Shown here in pieces: positions 1 to 8,344 of a DNA stretch of 64,000 nucleotides. Source of the DNA: Anaerolineales bacterium (GTDB lineage: Bacteria > Chloroflexota > Anaerolineae > Anaerolineales > Villigracilaceae); contig JAUQXA010000018.1 of the NCBI GenBank assembly GCA_030834895.1, forward strand, positions 1 to 64,000, written 5' to 3'. The first letter of the stretch is position 1, and every line of letters starts with the position of its first letter. The translations under genes and the position numbers were made by a program. Under the pieces are notes generated by a model. That model searched no databases. It worked only from the letters and a program-made list of their open reading frames with translations, and had not been told where the DNA came from.

Positions 1-42
1 GCATATCTGTACAGAGGCAAAACACTACTATAATCTGGGTAT

Positions 43-103
43 CCATGAGATTCTCCTGTTGGTGGTCGGGATACCCCAACTCTAATGAATCTCATGGTTT
101 TTT
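43..103 (+). terminator. Stem-loop with T-run in the leader of the cobalamin operon
   Basis: Arms CCATGAGATT (43-52) and AATCTCATGG (88-97) pair perfectly and are followed by six T, the form of an intrinsic terminator. An inner hairpin GTTGG (58-62)/CCAAC (76-80) is possible. A competing pairing, GGGTATCC (37-44) with GGATACCC (69-76), overlaps both, as in attenuators. It could simply end an upstream gene, or control cbiZ. Confidence 0.55.
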
Positions 104-171
104 GTCAATTTTCATCCCAAGGTAGCAACTTGGGTTAATTACCACACACCATTTACCATTTACTAATTACC

Positions 172-819
172 ATGAAAATTCCCATCCAAGGCATCACGAT
201 TTCAGAAACTCCCGAAGTGATTCACGTCCGCAGCGAGTCGCCGCTGAACGTGCTTTCGTCCGCCATTGTCGGCGGCGGATTTCGTCGCGCGTCTCACATC
301 CTCAACGCCCACGTGGACAAGGACTACAACTCGACCAATCCCAAAGCGGATTTGCGCTCCCTCGCCCGCCGCTGTGGAATCGAAGGTTCATTCGTTGGCT
401 TGCTCACGGCGGTCCATCTCCGCAAGGCGCGGCTGGCTTTCTTTGAATCGGATGGCTTGTCTGTCGGCGCATTAATCACGGCTGGAGTCGGCAACGCCGC
501 CAGCACGGGAATCACCCAGCCGTATCGTCCCCAGGTTGGAACAATCAACATCATCCTCCTGCTCGATGCAAACCTATCCCGCAGCGCCATGCTCAACGCC
601 TTCATCACCGCCACCGAAGCCAAGACCGCCGTCATCCAATCCCGCCGCATCCTCACCCCCGATGGAGACCTCGCCACAGGCACATCCACTGACACGGTCA
701 CGATTGCCACAACTGGCGAAGGCAAACTCCAAAACTACGCTGGCTCCGTCGCCGTCCTTGGCTGGCTCATCGCCCGCGCAGTCAGGCAGGCATTGAGTGA
801 ATCGCTCGACGCAGAGTAA
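172..819 (+). CDS. cbiZ: Adenosylcobinamide amidohydrolase (CbiZ)
   Basis: The 215-residue protein matches the CbiZ family: an N-terminal stretch with SAIVGGGF, a central TAGVGNAAS (about residues 104-112) and a C-terminal glycine-rich part. CbiZ removes the aminopropanol side chain of adenosylcobinamide to give adenosylcobyric acid, so that salvaged corrinoids can be rebuilt with the cell's own lower ligand. It is the first gene of a plus-strand run with cbiB, a CobC-like phosphatase, cobQ and cobU, which supports the call. The ATG at 172 follows an AT-rich leader made of short TTACCA-type repeats; no strong ribosome binding site is visible. Confidence 0.88.
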   Translation: MKIPIQGITISETPEVIHVRSESPLNVLSSAIVGGGFRRASHILNAHVDKDYNSTNPKADLRSLARRCGIEGSFVGLLTAVHLRKARLAFFESDGLSVGALITAGVGNAASTGITQPYRPQVGTINIILLLDANLSRSAMLNAFITATEAKTAVIQSRRILTPDGDLATGTSTDTVTIATTGEGKLQNYAGSVAVLGWLIARAVRQALSESLDAE

Positions 820-884
820 GCCCTTCGACTGCGCTCAGGGCGAAACTTTATCCTTCATAATTCATCCTTCATCCTTTCCCACTC

Positions 885-1814
885 ATGCCCCTTCTCGCCA
901 TCCTCTTCGACCTCCTCCTCGGCGACCCGCCGAATCGCTTCCATCCCACCGCCTGGATGGGAAACTTTATTGCTTTTCTCATGCGCTTTCGTCCGCACGG
1001 AAATCGCTTTGCCGAACTGACTTATGGCGTCTTTATCCTTTTGGTTGGCATAACTCTTTCCGTTCTTGCAGGCTTAGCAATTACCAATCTCATTTCACGC
1101 ATCACAAATCACCAATTACTAATTACCATTCTCACCGCCCTCTTTCTCAAACTCACCATCTCCCTCCGCGGACTTGACCGCGCAGCCCGTGAAGTTCAAT
1201 CTGCCCTCGAAGCGGGGAACCTCTCCGAAGCGCGGCGACTGCTTTCGTGGCACTTGGTCAGCCGCGACACTTCGCAATTGGACGAATCCAAAGTCTCAGC
1301 CGCTGCGATTGAATCCGTTGCAGAGAACGCCTCAGACGGAATCATCGCCCCGTTATTTTTCTTCGCCCTCGGCGGATTGCCCGCCGCGTTCGCCTATCGC
1401 TTCGTCAACACCGCAGACTCGATGCTGGGTTATCACGACGAAGAACGCGAGTGGCTTGGCAAAGTTCCCGCGCGATTGGACGACCTGCTAAACTTCATCC
1501 CCGCGAGACTGGCAGGATTGTTTATCGTTTTGTCCGCGCCGTTTTGCGGGGCGAGTCTTTCGCAAGCGTGGAAAATCATGTGGCGCGATTCAAATCAAAC
1601 CGCAAGCCCGAATGCAGGAATCCCAATGAGCGCGATGGCGGGTGCCCTCGACGTGGAACTCGAAAAAATCAACCACTACGCCCTCGGCAAAGGACTCCGC
1701 CTGCCCACATCCGCTGACCTTACCCGCGCACGGCGCCTTTTATACTTTTCAGTCACCTTTGCCGCTCTTTCTTTTTTCATCCTTCACCCTTTATCTTTCA
1801 TCCTTTCCCCATGA
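885..1814 (+). CDS. cbiB: Adenosylcobinamide-phosphate synthase (CbiB/CobD)
   Basis: The N-terminal FDLLLGDPPNRFHPTAWMG, the middle ESVAENASDGIIAPLFF and the later FVNTADSMLGYHDEE are hallmarks of CbiB, an integral membrane enzyme that attaches aminopropanol (phosphate) to adenosylcobyric acid. At 309 residues it has the family length. Two segments look like captured repeat DNA: residues about 65-85, from a TTACCAATTACTAATTACC-like stretch, and the extreme C-terminus, from TTCATCCTTCA-type repeats. The latter replaces any normal tail. The stop overlaps the next start by 4 bp (ATGA), implying translational coupling. Confidence 0.93.
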   Translation: MPLLAILFDLLLGDPPNRFHPTAWMGNFIAFLMRFRPHGNRFAELTYGVFILLVGITLSVLAGLAITNLISRITNHQLLITILTALFLKLTISLRGLDRAAREVQSALEAGNLSEARRLLSWHLVSRDTSQLDESKVSAAAIESVAENASDGIIAPLFFFALGGLPAAFAYRFVNTADSMLGYHDEEREWLGKVPARLDDLLNFIPARLAGLFIVLSAPFCGASLSQAWKIMWRDSNQTASPNAGIPMSAMAGALDVELEKINHYALGKGLRLPTSADLTRARRLLYFSVTFAALSFFILHPLSFILSP

Positions 1815-2455
1815 ACCTTCTCCTCATCCGTCACGGACAAACCAACTGGAACCTCGAACAACGCTTTCAAGGTCAAAGCGACATCCCGCTCAACGAAACG
1901 GGACGCAAACAAGCCGCCGCACTCGCGGAGCGATTAGCCACCGAGCAGTTCGACGCCGTTTACACCAGCGACCTGCAACGCGCCACCGAAACCGCCAAGA
2001 TAATTTTTGCGTCGCAAATCCATCCCGACCCGCGCCTGCGCGAAGTCCACTTCGGCGACTGGGAAGGCTTGACCTACGACGAAATCAAAGCCAAACATCC
2101 CGAAACACTCGCGGCATGGGAAGCGGATATTTTCAAAAACGCCCCGCCCAACGGCGAGACTCTCGAAGGATTATCCGTGCGAGTCCAATCCATGCTGGAT
2201 GAACTCCGCGAGAAACACGAAGACCAAAGGATTCTGATTGTCGCTCACGGCGGCGTCCTGCAAACCTTGATTTGTCTCGCGCTCAAACTTCCGCCAACGA
2301 TGTACTGGCAGTTTCACCTTTCCACTGCTTCGCTTTCGGAACTTGCCTTTTATCCCGCTGGCGCGATTTTGAATTCGCTTAACGATACAAGCCACCTGCC
2401 CAAGTCCGCGCCGAAGAAGGCGTGGAATCCGCTTTCACGAAAAGAAAAATCCTGA
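1811..2455 (+). CDS. cobC: Histidine phosphatase family protein, probable alpha-ribazole phosphatase (CobC-like)
   Basis: The 214-residue protein opens with the RHG phosphohistidine motif (RHGQTNW, catalytic His8). It carries the CobC/phosphoglycerate-mutase element REVHFGDWEG near residue 80 and a second catalytic histidine in VAHGGV. The superfamily covers many phosphatases; alpha-ribazole-5-phosphate phosphatase of the nucleotide loop pathway is inferred from its position overlapping cbiB and preceding cobQ and cobU. Start ATG at 1811 lies inside the cbiB stop. Superfamily membership is secure, substrate less so. Confidence 0.82.
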   Translation: MNLLLIRHGQTNWNLEQRFQGQSDIPLNETGRKQAAALAERLATEQFDAVYTSDLQRATETAKIIFASQIHPDPRLREVHFGDWEGLTYDEIKAKHPETLAAWEADIFKNAPPNGETLEGLSVRVQSMLDELREKHEDQRILIVAHGGVLQTLICLALKLPPTMYWQFHLSTASLSELAFYPAGAILNSLNDTSHLPKSAPKKAWNPLSRKEKS

Positions 2456-2465
2456 GTTATTACTT

Positions 2466-2496
2466 GCTCATTCGGGGGCTAAGCCCCCGAATGAGC
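2466..2496. repeat. Perfect palindrome with GGGGCTAAGCCCC core, copy 1
   Basis: Fifteen-base arms GCTCATTCGGGGGCT and AGCCCCCGAATGAGC flank one central A. It fills the gap between the phosphatase and cobQ. Two relatives with the same core but different, still complementary, arms lie at 10600 and 15231. Confidence 0.85.
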
Positions 2497-2509
2497 GGAT
2501 AGGAATTGA

Positions 2510-4027
2510 ATGACCGCAAAAGTATTGATGGTTCAGGGGACAAGCTCGTCTGCTGGCAAGAGCCTGCTCGTGACCGCGCTTTGCCGAATCTATGCGCGGC
2601 GCGGAATCAAAGTCTCCCCGTTCAAAGCTCAGAACATGTCGAACAACGCGGCGGTCTGCGCGGACGGTTCCGAGATTGGACGCGCTCAAGCCTTGCAAGC
2701 CGCCGCTGCTGGTCTCGCCCCCACTGTGGACATGAATCCCGTGCTCATCAAGCCCGAAGCCGACTCGCGCTCGCAGGTCATTCTGATGGGTCGTCCGTGG
2801 AACACGCTCGAAGCCAAAAATTATTACGAGAAGAAAGCCATCCTCTGGGAGCATGTCACCACCTCCCTCGACCGACTGCGCGACGCCTACGACCTCGTCA
2901 TCATTGAAGGCGCAGGCAGTGCGGCAGAAATCAATCTCAGGCGCGGCGACATCGTCAACATGGCGGTGGCGCGATATGCGAATGCGCCCGTCCTGCTCAT
3001 CGGCGACATTGACCGTGGCGGCATCTTCGCCCAACTGCTTGGCACGCTCTGGCTGCTCGACCCCGACGAACGCGCCCTCGTGCGCGGGCTGGTGGTCAAC
3101 AAGTTTCGCGGCGACCTCGCGCTCTTCTCCGACGGCGTGCAAATCCTCGAAGAAAAGGGCGACGTTCCCGTCCTCGGCGTGCTGCCCTACTTGCGGAATT
3201 TGAACCTGCCCGACGAAGACGCGGTTTCTGTGGAGAATGCCTTGCACTCGCCCTTCGACTTCGCTCAGGGCGAATCAAATCAAATTGACATTGCGGTTTT
3301 GGCTTTGCCGCGCATCTCCAACTTCGACGACTTCGACCCGCTCAAAGCGGAAACAGGCGTGACCGTGCGCTATGTCTCGTCTGCAAATGAATTTGGAAGT
3401 CCGTCCGCGGTCATCATCCCTGGCACGAAAAGCACCATTGCCGACTTGGACTGGTTGCGCCAAACAGGCTTGGCGGAAGCCGTGGCGAAGTTTGTAAAAG
3501 TCGGCGGCTCAGTTGTTGGTATCTGCGGCGGATACCAAATGCTCGGCGAAGCCATCGCCGACCCGCATCACGTCGAGGCGAAGGTGGAACAAACTTTGGG
3601 CTTGGACTTGCTCCCTGTCCGCACCGAGTTCTTGAAGGAGAAAGCCACGTTTCAGGCGCAGGCGCGAATCAACTGTCAGCGGGGATGGATGTCGCAGTTG
3701 GACGAATCAACTGTCGGCGGGTACGAAATCCACATGGGCGAGACGCCGAGTCAAACCGCGTGGTTGGAAATCGTCAGCCGCAACGGTCAACCCGTCAAAG
3801 TCGCAGATGGAAGCATTTCGGCAGACGGTAAAATCTGGGGCTGTTATCTGCACGGAATTTTTGCCAACGATGAATTCCGTCATGCCTGGCTGGAGAGTTT
3901 GGGCTGGCAGAGAAGAAGTGGCGCATCGCAAAGCGAAATCTTCAATCAATCGCTGGAGACTTTAGCCGACGCGGTGGAAGGCGCGTTGAACATGGACTTG
4001 CTGGAGAAAATCATATGGGACAAATAA
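2510..4027 (+). CDS. cobQ: Cobyric acid synthase (CobQ/CbiP)
   Basis: This 505-residue glutamine-dependent amidotransferase amidates adenosylcobyrinic acid a,c-diamide at positions b, d, e and g. Visible features are an N-terminal dethiobiotin-synthetase-like nucleotide site (GTSSSAGKS, residues 10-18), KAQNMSNN (39-46), the DIDRGG block, and a C-terminal class I glutaminase domain with nucleophile motif GICGGYQMLGE and the HGIF block. About residue 247 it carries PFDFAQGE, the translation of a dispersed palindromic repeat placed between the two domains. The last codons overlap cobU by 13 bp. Confidence 0.95.
   Translation: MTAKVLMVQGTSSSAGKSLLVTALCRIYARRGIKVSPFKAQNMSNNAAVCADGSEIGRAQALQAAAAGLAPTVDMNPVLIKPEADSRSQVILMGRPWNTLEAKNYYEKKAILWEHVTTSLDRLRDAYDLVIIEGAGSAAEINLRRGDIVNMAVARYANAPVLLIGDIDRGGIFAQLLGTLWLLDPDERALVRGLVVNKFRGDLALFSDGVQILEEKGDVPVLGVLPYLRNLNLPDEDAVSVENALHSPFDFAQGESNQIDIAVLALPRISNFDDFDPLKAETGVTVRYVSSANEFGSPSAVIIPGTKSTIADLDWLRQTGLAEAVAKFVKVGGSVVGICGGYQMLGEAIADPHHVEAKVEQTLGLDLLPVRTEFLKEKATFQAQARINCQRGWMSQLDESTVGGYEIHMGETPSQTAWLEIVSRNGQPVKVADGSISADGKIWGCYLHGIFANDEFRHAWLESLGWQRRSGASQSEIFNQSLETLADAVEGALNMDLLEKIIWDK
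3251..3274. repeat. Dispersed TCGACTNNGCTCAGG repeat inside cobQ
   Basis: CCCTTCGACTTCGCTCAGGG (3251-3270) followed by CGAA matches intergenic copies at 821-844 and 42550-42573 at all but two or three bases. Here it is read in frame as PFDFAQGE in the inter-domain linker of CobQ. Confidence 0.8.
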
Positions 4028-4554
4028 CCTTGTTGCTCGGTGGCGCGAGAAGCGGAAAGTCGTCCTATGCCCAACGCCTTGCGGAAGAATCGGGCAAGAC
4101 CGTGACCTACCTCGCCACCGCGCAGGCACTGGATGATGAAATGTCGTCGCGGATTCAAAAGCATCAGTCCGAGCGACCCGCTCACTGGCAGACGTTGGAG
4201 ATTCCGTTCGATGTGGCGGTGCATGTTGGCGAGATCAAATCCGACCTCGTGATTTTGGACTGCATGACCCTGCTCACCACCAACCTGCTGATGAAGTTCG
4301 AGAAGGACGAACTCGTAGACGAAGCCCCCTTCACCGAAGCAGTTTACAAAGAAGTGGCGGACCTACTCGCCGCCATCCGCGCTGGCAACCCCGATTGGCT
4401 GATTATTTCAAATGAAATCGGCTTGGGACTGGTCCCGCCCTACCAGATGGGACGGGTCTACCGCGACCTCCTCGGCTGGGCAAACCAACGCCTTGCCCGC
4501 GAAGCGGATAAGGTCATCTTCCTGGTGGCGGGGATTCCGATGGTAGTGAAGTAA
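4015..4554 (+). CDS. cobU: Bifunctional adenosylcobinamide kinase / adenosylcobinamide-phosphate guanylyltransferase (CobU)
   Basis: The 179-residue protein has the family length and the Walker A GGARSGKS (residues 9-16), the YLATAQALDDEM block that includes part of the guanylylation region, and LVILDCMTLLTTNLL. CobU phosphorylates adenosylcobinamide and transfers GMP to make adenosyl-GDP-cobinamide, the acceptor for the lower ligand. The start overlaps the end of cobQ by 13 bp, so the two are probably co-translated. cobS and cobT, which would complete the nucleotide loop, are not in this window. Confidence 0.93.
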   Translation: MGQITLLLGGARSGKSSYAQRLAEESGKTVTYLATAQALDDEMSSRIQKHQSERPAHWQTLEIPFDVAVHVGEIKSDLVILDCMTLLTTNLLMKFEKDELVDEAPFTEAVYKEVADLLAAIRAGNPDWLIISNEIGLGLVPPYQMGRVYRDLLGWANQRLAREADKVIFLVAGIPMVVK

Positions 4555-4578
4555 CAAAACTAATGTACAATCCCGTTC

Positions 4579-6960
4579 ATGCCATTGGTATGGGTTTCCA
4601 TCTCATTCGCCTTGGGGATTATCCTCGCCAGCCTGCGGACTTTGCCTGCGAACATCTGGCTCAGTCTGGGACTCTTTTTCATCTTCCTCTTCATCCTGAC
4701 TCGCCTGCCTGAGTCGTCAAAATTTCTCGCACGATACATTCATCCTTCATCCTTCATCCTTCATCCTTATATTTTTATCCTGCCCGCCTTCTTCCTTTTC
4801 GGCGCGTGGTATTTTCAATTCCGCCAGCCGACCATCGACGCCTTCCACATCGCCTTTTACAACGACCGCGATTATGAGATGCTGGTCACGGGCACGCTGG
4901 ACGAGCCGCCTGACCAACGCGACTCCTATTCCAACCTGACCCTCAACGTGGAAGCCGTGGACTCAGGCAGCGGCGACATGCCCGCCTCGGGGTTGCTTCT
5001 CGTCCGCACCTCGGCGCTCGCAGATTATGAGTACGGTCAACGGGTGCGGGTGCGCGGACTTTTGAAGACCCCGCCCGAAAACGAGGAATTTTCCTACCGC
5101 GATTATCTGGCGCGCAACGGCATCCACTCGACGATGTCCACCTACGAGATCACCACATTGCCGGGGGACGGCGGCAATTTCTTTCTTCATTTCGTCTACA
5201 AACTCAAAGGAAAATTGCTCGAAAACACCTACCGCCTGTATCACGACCCCGAAGCGTCCCTGCTGGCGGGGATTCTCCTCGGCGTGGACACAGGCATGAC
5301 CAAGGAACTTCAAACCGCCTTCAAGAACACGGGCACGGCACACATCATCGCCATCTCTGGTTTCAACATTGCCATCATCGCGGGGATTTTCTTTGCCATC
5401 TTCAAGAACATCTTCGGCGAAAGGATCGGCGCGGGCGTTGCCGTTGTCGGGATTCTTTTCTACACCCTGCTCGTCGGCGCTGACTGGGCGGTCTTCCGCG
5501 CGGCGTTGATGGGCATCCTGTCGCTGGCATCCCGCCAACTGGGACGGCGCAACAACGGTATGAACTCACTTGGGATTGTGGCGCTGATTCTGCTATTCAT
5601 CAACCCGATGGCGCTTTGGGACGTGGGTTTTCAACTCTCCGTCGCCGCCACCCTCGGTCTGATTCTGTACGCCGAGCCGTTTTCCAATTTCACCCTCAAC
5701 CTGCTCACCAGACTATTCAAGCAGGATATGAAAGCCTTTGCGCGGATTCTCAACGAAAGCGTCACCCTGACCTTTGCCGCGCAATTGACCACCATTCCAA
5801 TTATGGCATACCATTTCAATCGCATCTCCCTTGTCTCGTTCATCGCCAACCCGTTCATCCTGTTTGTGCAGCCCGCAGTGATGGTGCTTGGCGGACTGGC
5901 AGTCATCACCAGCCTGTTCATCTTTCCGCTGGGACAACTCGCCGCGTGGTTCGCCGAGCCTTTTGCCGCGTACACCATTCGCGTGGTGGAGTTGTTCGAT
6001 AGACTGGCGCGGAGTTCCCTGCTTTTTATGGAAGTCGAACTCTGGCATCTGGTTCTGGGATACGCCTTCCTGCTCGGCGTGACCTTCAACTGGGACGAAC
6101 TCAAGAAGCGGATTCAAGCCTTGAGCGGGTCGCTTCGTGCCGTCGCGCTGACAGCGACTCTCATGTTCCTGTTCGCCTGCACGATCATGATCTGGCGCGC
6201 GTCCGCAACCACGGGCGACGGTCAACTGCACATCACCTTCCTCGAAGCGGGTTCAGCGGACGCGATTCTGATTCAAACTCCCGAAGGACGCAACGTGTTG
6301 ATCAACGGCGGCGAGAGCGCCTCGAAACTTTCCGATGAACTCGGCAGGCGACTCCCGTATTTCTCGCGTAAGTTGGACTGGCTGATCATCGCGTCCACGC
6401 AGGAGGAGCAACTGGCGGCGCTTCCGCGTCTGGTGGAAAGGGTCCCGCCTGAAAACGTCTTGTGGAGCGGGAACGTGCAAGCTTCGTTCTCCGCGCAGAC
6501 ATTGGACAAGTATTTCGCCGCGCAGATGATTCCCGTCAGCAAGGCTGAAGTGGGACAAAAGCTTGCACTGGACAGTCAGGCTTTCATCGAGGTCAAGGCG
6601 GTGGGACCGCGCGGCAGTGTTCTCCTCATCCAATATAAAAATTTCCGCGCCCTGCTTCCCATCGGCATCAGCGAAGGGACTCTCGACGAGTTGGAGTTCG
6701 GCAACGCGATTGACAAGGTGGATGTTCTGTTGCTGGCGGATGCGGGGTATGCGCCGTCCAATCCGCCCGACCTGATCGAAAACGTCAACCCGCAGTTGAC
6801 CGTGCTGAGCGTTGCTGCAGGCGACCCGAACGGTCTGCCCTCCGAAGAGGTGCTCGACTCACTTGATGGCTACTCCCTCCTGCGGACAGACCGCAGCGGC
6901 TGGATTCAAGTCACCACCGACGGCGAGTCCATGCGCGTGGAAACGGAGAGAGGTCAGTAG
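4579..6960 (+). CDS. comEC: ComEC/Rec2-type competence membrane protein with degenerate C-terminal domain
   Basis: The 793-residue protein has N-terminal membrane segments, an extracytoplasmic DUF4131-like region, a multi-pass competence domain with the family motif GTAHIIAISGFNIAII (about residues 250-265), and a C-terminal metallo-beta-lactamase-like domain (about 545-793). ComEC forms the inner-membrane channel for DNA uptake. In the C-terminal domain the expected metal-binding HxDxDH is replaced by ASTQEEQLAAL and the HHGS block by ADAGYAPS, so nuclease activity is doubtful. Residues near 54-65 (IHPSSFILHP) come from a TTCATCCT tandem array. It starts 24 bp after cobU. Confidence 0.9.
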   Translation: MPLVWVSISFALGIILASLRTLPANIWLSLGLFFIFLFILTRLPESSKFLARYIHPSSFILHPYIFILPAFFLFGAWYFQFRQPTIDAFHIAFYNDRDYEMLVTGTLDEPPDQRDSYSNLTLNVEAVDSGSGDMPASGLLLVRTSALADYEYGQRVRVRGLLKTPPENEEFSYRDYLARNGIHSTMSTYEITTLPGDGGNFFLHFVYKLKGKLLENTYRLYHDPEASLLAGILLGVDTGMTKELQTAFKNTGTAHIIAISGFNIAIIAGIFFAIFKNIFGERIGAGVAVVGILFYTLLVGADWAVFRAALMGILSLASRQLGRRNNGMNSLGIVALILLFINPMALWDVGFQLSVAATLGLILYAEPFSNFTLNLLTRLFKQDMKAFARILNESVTLTFAAQLTTIPIMAYHFNRISLVSFIANPFILFVQPAVMVLGGLAVITSLFIFPLGQLAAWFAEPFAAYTIRVVELFDRLARSSLLFMEVELWHLVLGYAFLLGVTFNWDELKKRIQALSGSLRAVALTATLMFLFACTIMIWRASATTGDGQLHITFLEAGSADAILIQTPEGRNVLINGGESASKLSDELGRRLPYFSRKLDWLIIASTQEEQLAALPRLVERVPPENVLWSGNVQASFSAQTLDKYFAAQMIPVSKAEVGQKLALDSQAFIEVKAVGPRGSVLLIQYKNFRALLPIGISEGTLDELEFGNAIDKVDVLLLADAGYAPSNPPDLIENVNPQLTVLSVAAGDPNGLPSEEVLDSLDGYSLLRTDRSGWIQVTTDGESMRVETERGQ

Positions 6961-7101
6961 GTGTATAAAGAATCAACCTTCAACACGTCAAGCCCAATAC
7001 ACCTTGTAGTATTGTATTTTTAATTCTTAGACTGTCTTTATCCATAGTCCCTAAAATGGCAAGTAAGCACCCTGTTAGTCTAAACATAGGATATTAGTTC
7101 A

Positions 7102-7995
7102 ATGCCAAAGAGAACCAATCCATTTCAAGAGTTGACTGCTGCAATCATGGCTTCCTTCCACGAGTCTGAGTACTCAGTTGAGGAGTCAGTTCTTGAGCAA
7201 AATCCCCGTACAGGTGTTGTCCGAGAAATCGATATCAGAGTTATTCGTTGCGATGACCCCAAAGACCGTACCTTAATCGAATGTCGAGCACACAAAAGGC
7301 CTCAAGATGTCCAATGGATAGATGCTCTTGAAGGAAAGTCGCGAAGTCTGGGTTTTTCTAAAACGATAGCCGTGTCGTCTTCAGGTTTTACCAAGTCCGC
7401 CGTTATAGAAGCGCGTGACCGTGGGATTGAGGTACTCCACCTCAGACAGGCGGAGGAAGTTGACTGGCGCAAGTGGATGTTCGCCATTGATAAGCTTGGT
7501 ATCAATATCGAAGGACCAATATTCACTGGCGTGTCCCTGGGTATTGATGCCGAGTGGCCAGGCATCATACCTGGACCTACTAATTTATCTGAAATAGTGC
7601 TAGTAGATAAAAGGGACGGCACGAGAATTCCCCTCCTCACATGGGTTAACGGCCTACTGACCGACCCTCAGCAGTTAGAAGAACTTAGGTCTCTAAAGAA
7701 GGCAAGTCCTATAGTCAAATTAGAAAAAAAACATCCGTGCGCACCAGAAATGGGCTTCGTCCTCAAAGGAGTCGAAGAGTTCATTCCATTAGCTGAACTT
7801 ACCGTTCACATCGACTATATCTCCTCGATCTACGACATTCCTCTTGAACATATGAAGATGGGCGGCGAACGTTTTCTTGTCGGAGGGATGCCTATACTTG
7901 GAGTACCCACACGCGTTGTAATTCACGACAATTCAAACGATTCGACTATCATGCTCGAACAGAGGCGGATTCCCAATAAAAACAAAAAGATATGA
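7102..7995 (+). CDS. Mrr-like restriction endonuclease fold protein
   Basis: The N-terminal part of this 297-residue protein resembles the Mrr/PD-(D/E)xK nuclease core: EIDIRV with Asp44, then LIECRAHKR with Glu60 in the place of the (D/E)xK motif, followed by a helix (IDALEGKSRSLG) and TIAVSSSGFTKSAVIEARDRGIEVLHL, typical of this family. The Lys of the motif is Arg62 here; Lys65 could stand in. The C-terminal half is unrecognised. It is a lone gene with no methylase or specificity partner, and its base composition is visibly more AT-rich than its neighbours, suggesting transfer. A defence role is inference. Confidence 0.65.
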   Translation: MPKRTNPFQELTAAIMASFHESEYSVEESVLEQNPRTGVVREIDIRVIRCDDPKDRTLIECRAHKRPQDVQWIDALEGKSRSLGFSKTIAVSSSGFTKSAVIEARDRGIEVLHLRQAEEVDWRKWMFAIDKLGINIEGPIFTGVSLGIDAEWPGIIPGPTNLSEIVLVDKRDGTRIPLLTWVNGLLTDPQQLEELRSLKKASPIVKLEKKHPCAPEMGFVLKGVEEFIPLAELTVHIDYISSIYDIPLEHMKMGGERFLVGGMPILGVPTRVVIHDNSNDSTIMLEQRRIPNKNKKI

Positions 7996-8120
7996 AAGAA
8001 TCAAAATTTCTTATTGTTTTATCGCCACCCTTCTGGATCGCTCCCTATAGTTCAGTCCACAGGAAAAACATAGCCTGCTTTAGATAGCACAGATAATAAT
8101 CACCATAATAGTATAAAAAG

Positions 8121-8146
8121 AGCGAGACACACCATCTCGCTTTTTT
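8121..8146. terminator. Bidirectional terminator after the Mrr-like gene
   Basis: AGCGAGA (8121-8127) pairs with TCTCGCT (8135-8141), preceded by A-rich and followed by T-rich sequence. The rest of the 7996-8344 gap holds only the repeat at 8174. Confidence 0.75.
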
Positions 8147-8173
8147 CGTTTACACCATCTCCCCTGTCTTGCC

Positions 8174-8232
8174 GCGATGCGCCAGCAGGTGAACACATCC
8201 TCCAGCGTGGACTGAGCCGTCTCTACTGAGTT
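8174..8232 (-). pseudogene. Repeat A: remnant resembling the C-terminal end of an ABC transporter ATPase gene
   Basis: On the minus strand this stretch reads roughly VETAQSTLEDVFT before losing frame, like the STLEDVF end seen in many ABC-2-type ATPases. It matches 9835-9894 over about 60 bases with roughly eight differences and one gap. The two copies are direct repeats enclosing the membrane protein gene. Confidence 0.5.
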
Positions 8233-8344
8233 AAGAGAAGTAAAATACAGGGGAATATCCCGTAGCTCACCGAACGCCGGTGAACATCAAGTTTATCGGC
8301 AAATTACCCGCATCGTTGCGCTGGAAGAATAAATGGAGGAGTCG

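Noticed and set aside
1..171. Cobalamin riboswitch before cbiZ
   Set aside because: The conserved B12-box core could not be found in these 171 bases; only the terminator-like stems are visible.
4738..4775. TTCATCCT tandem units as a CRISPR or leader array
   Set aside because: Units are 8 bp, contiguous without spacers, and lie inside comEC.
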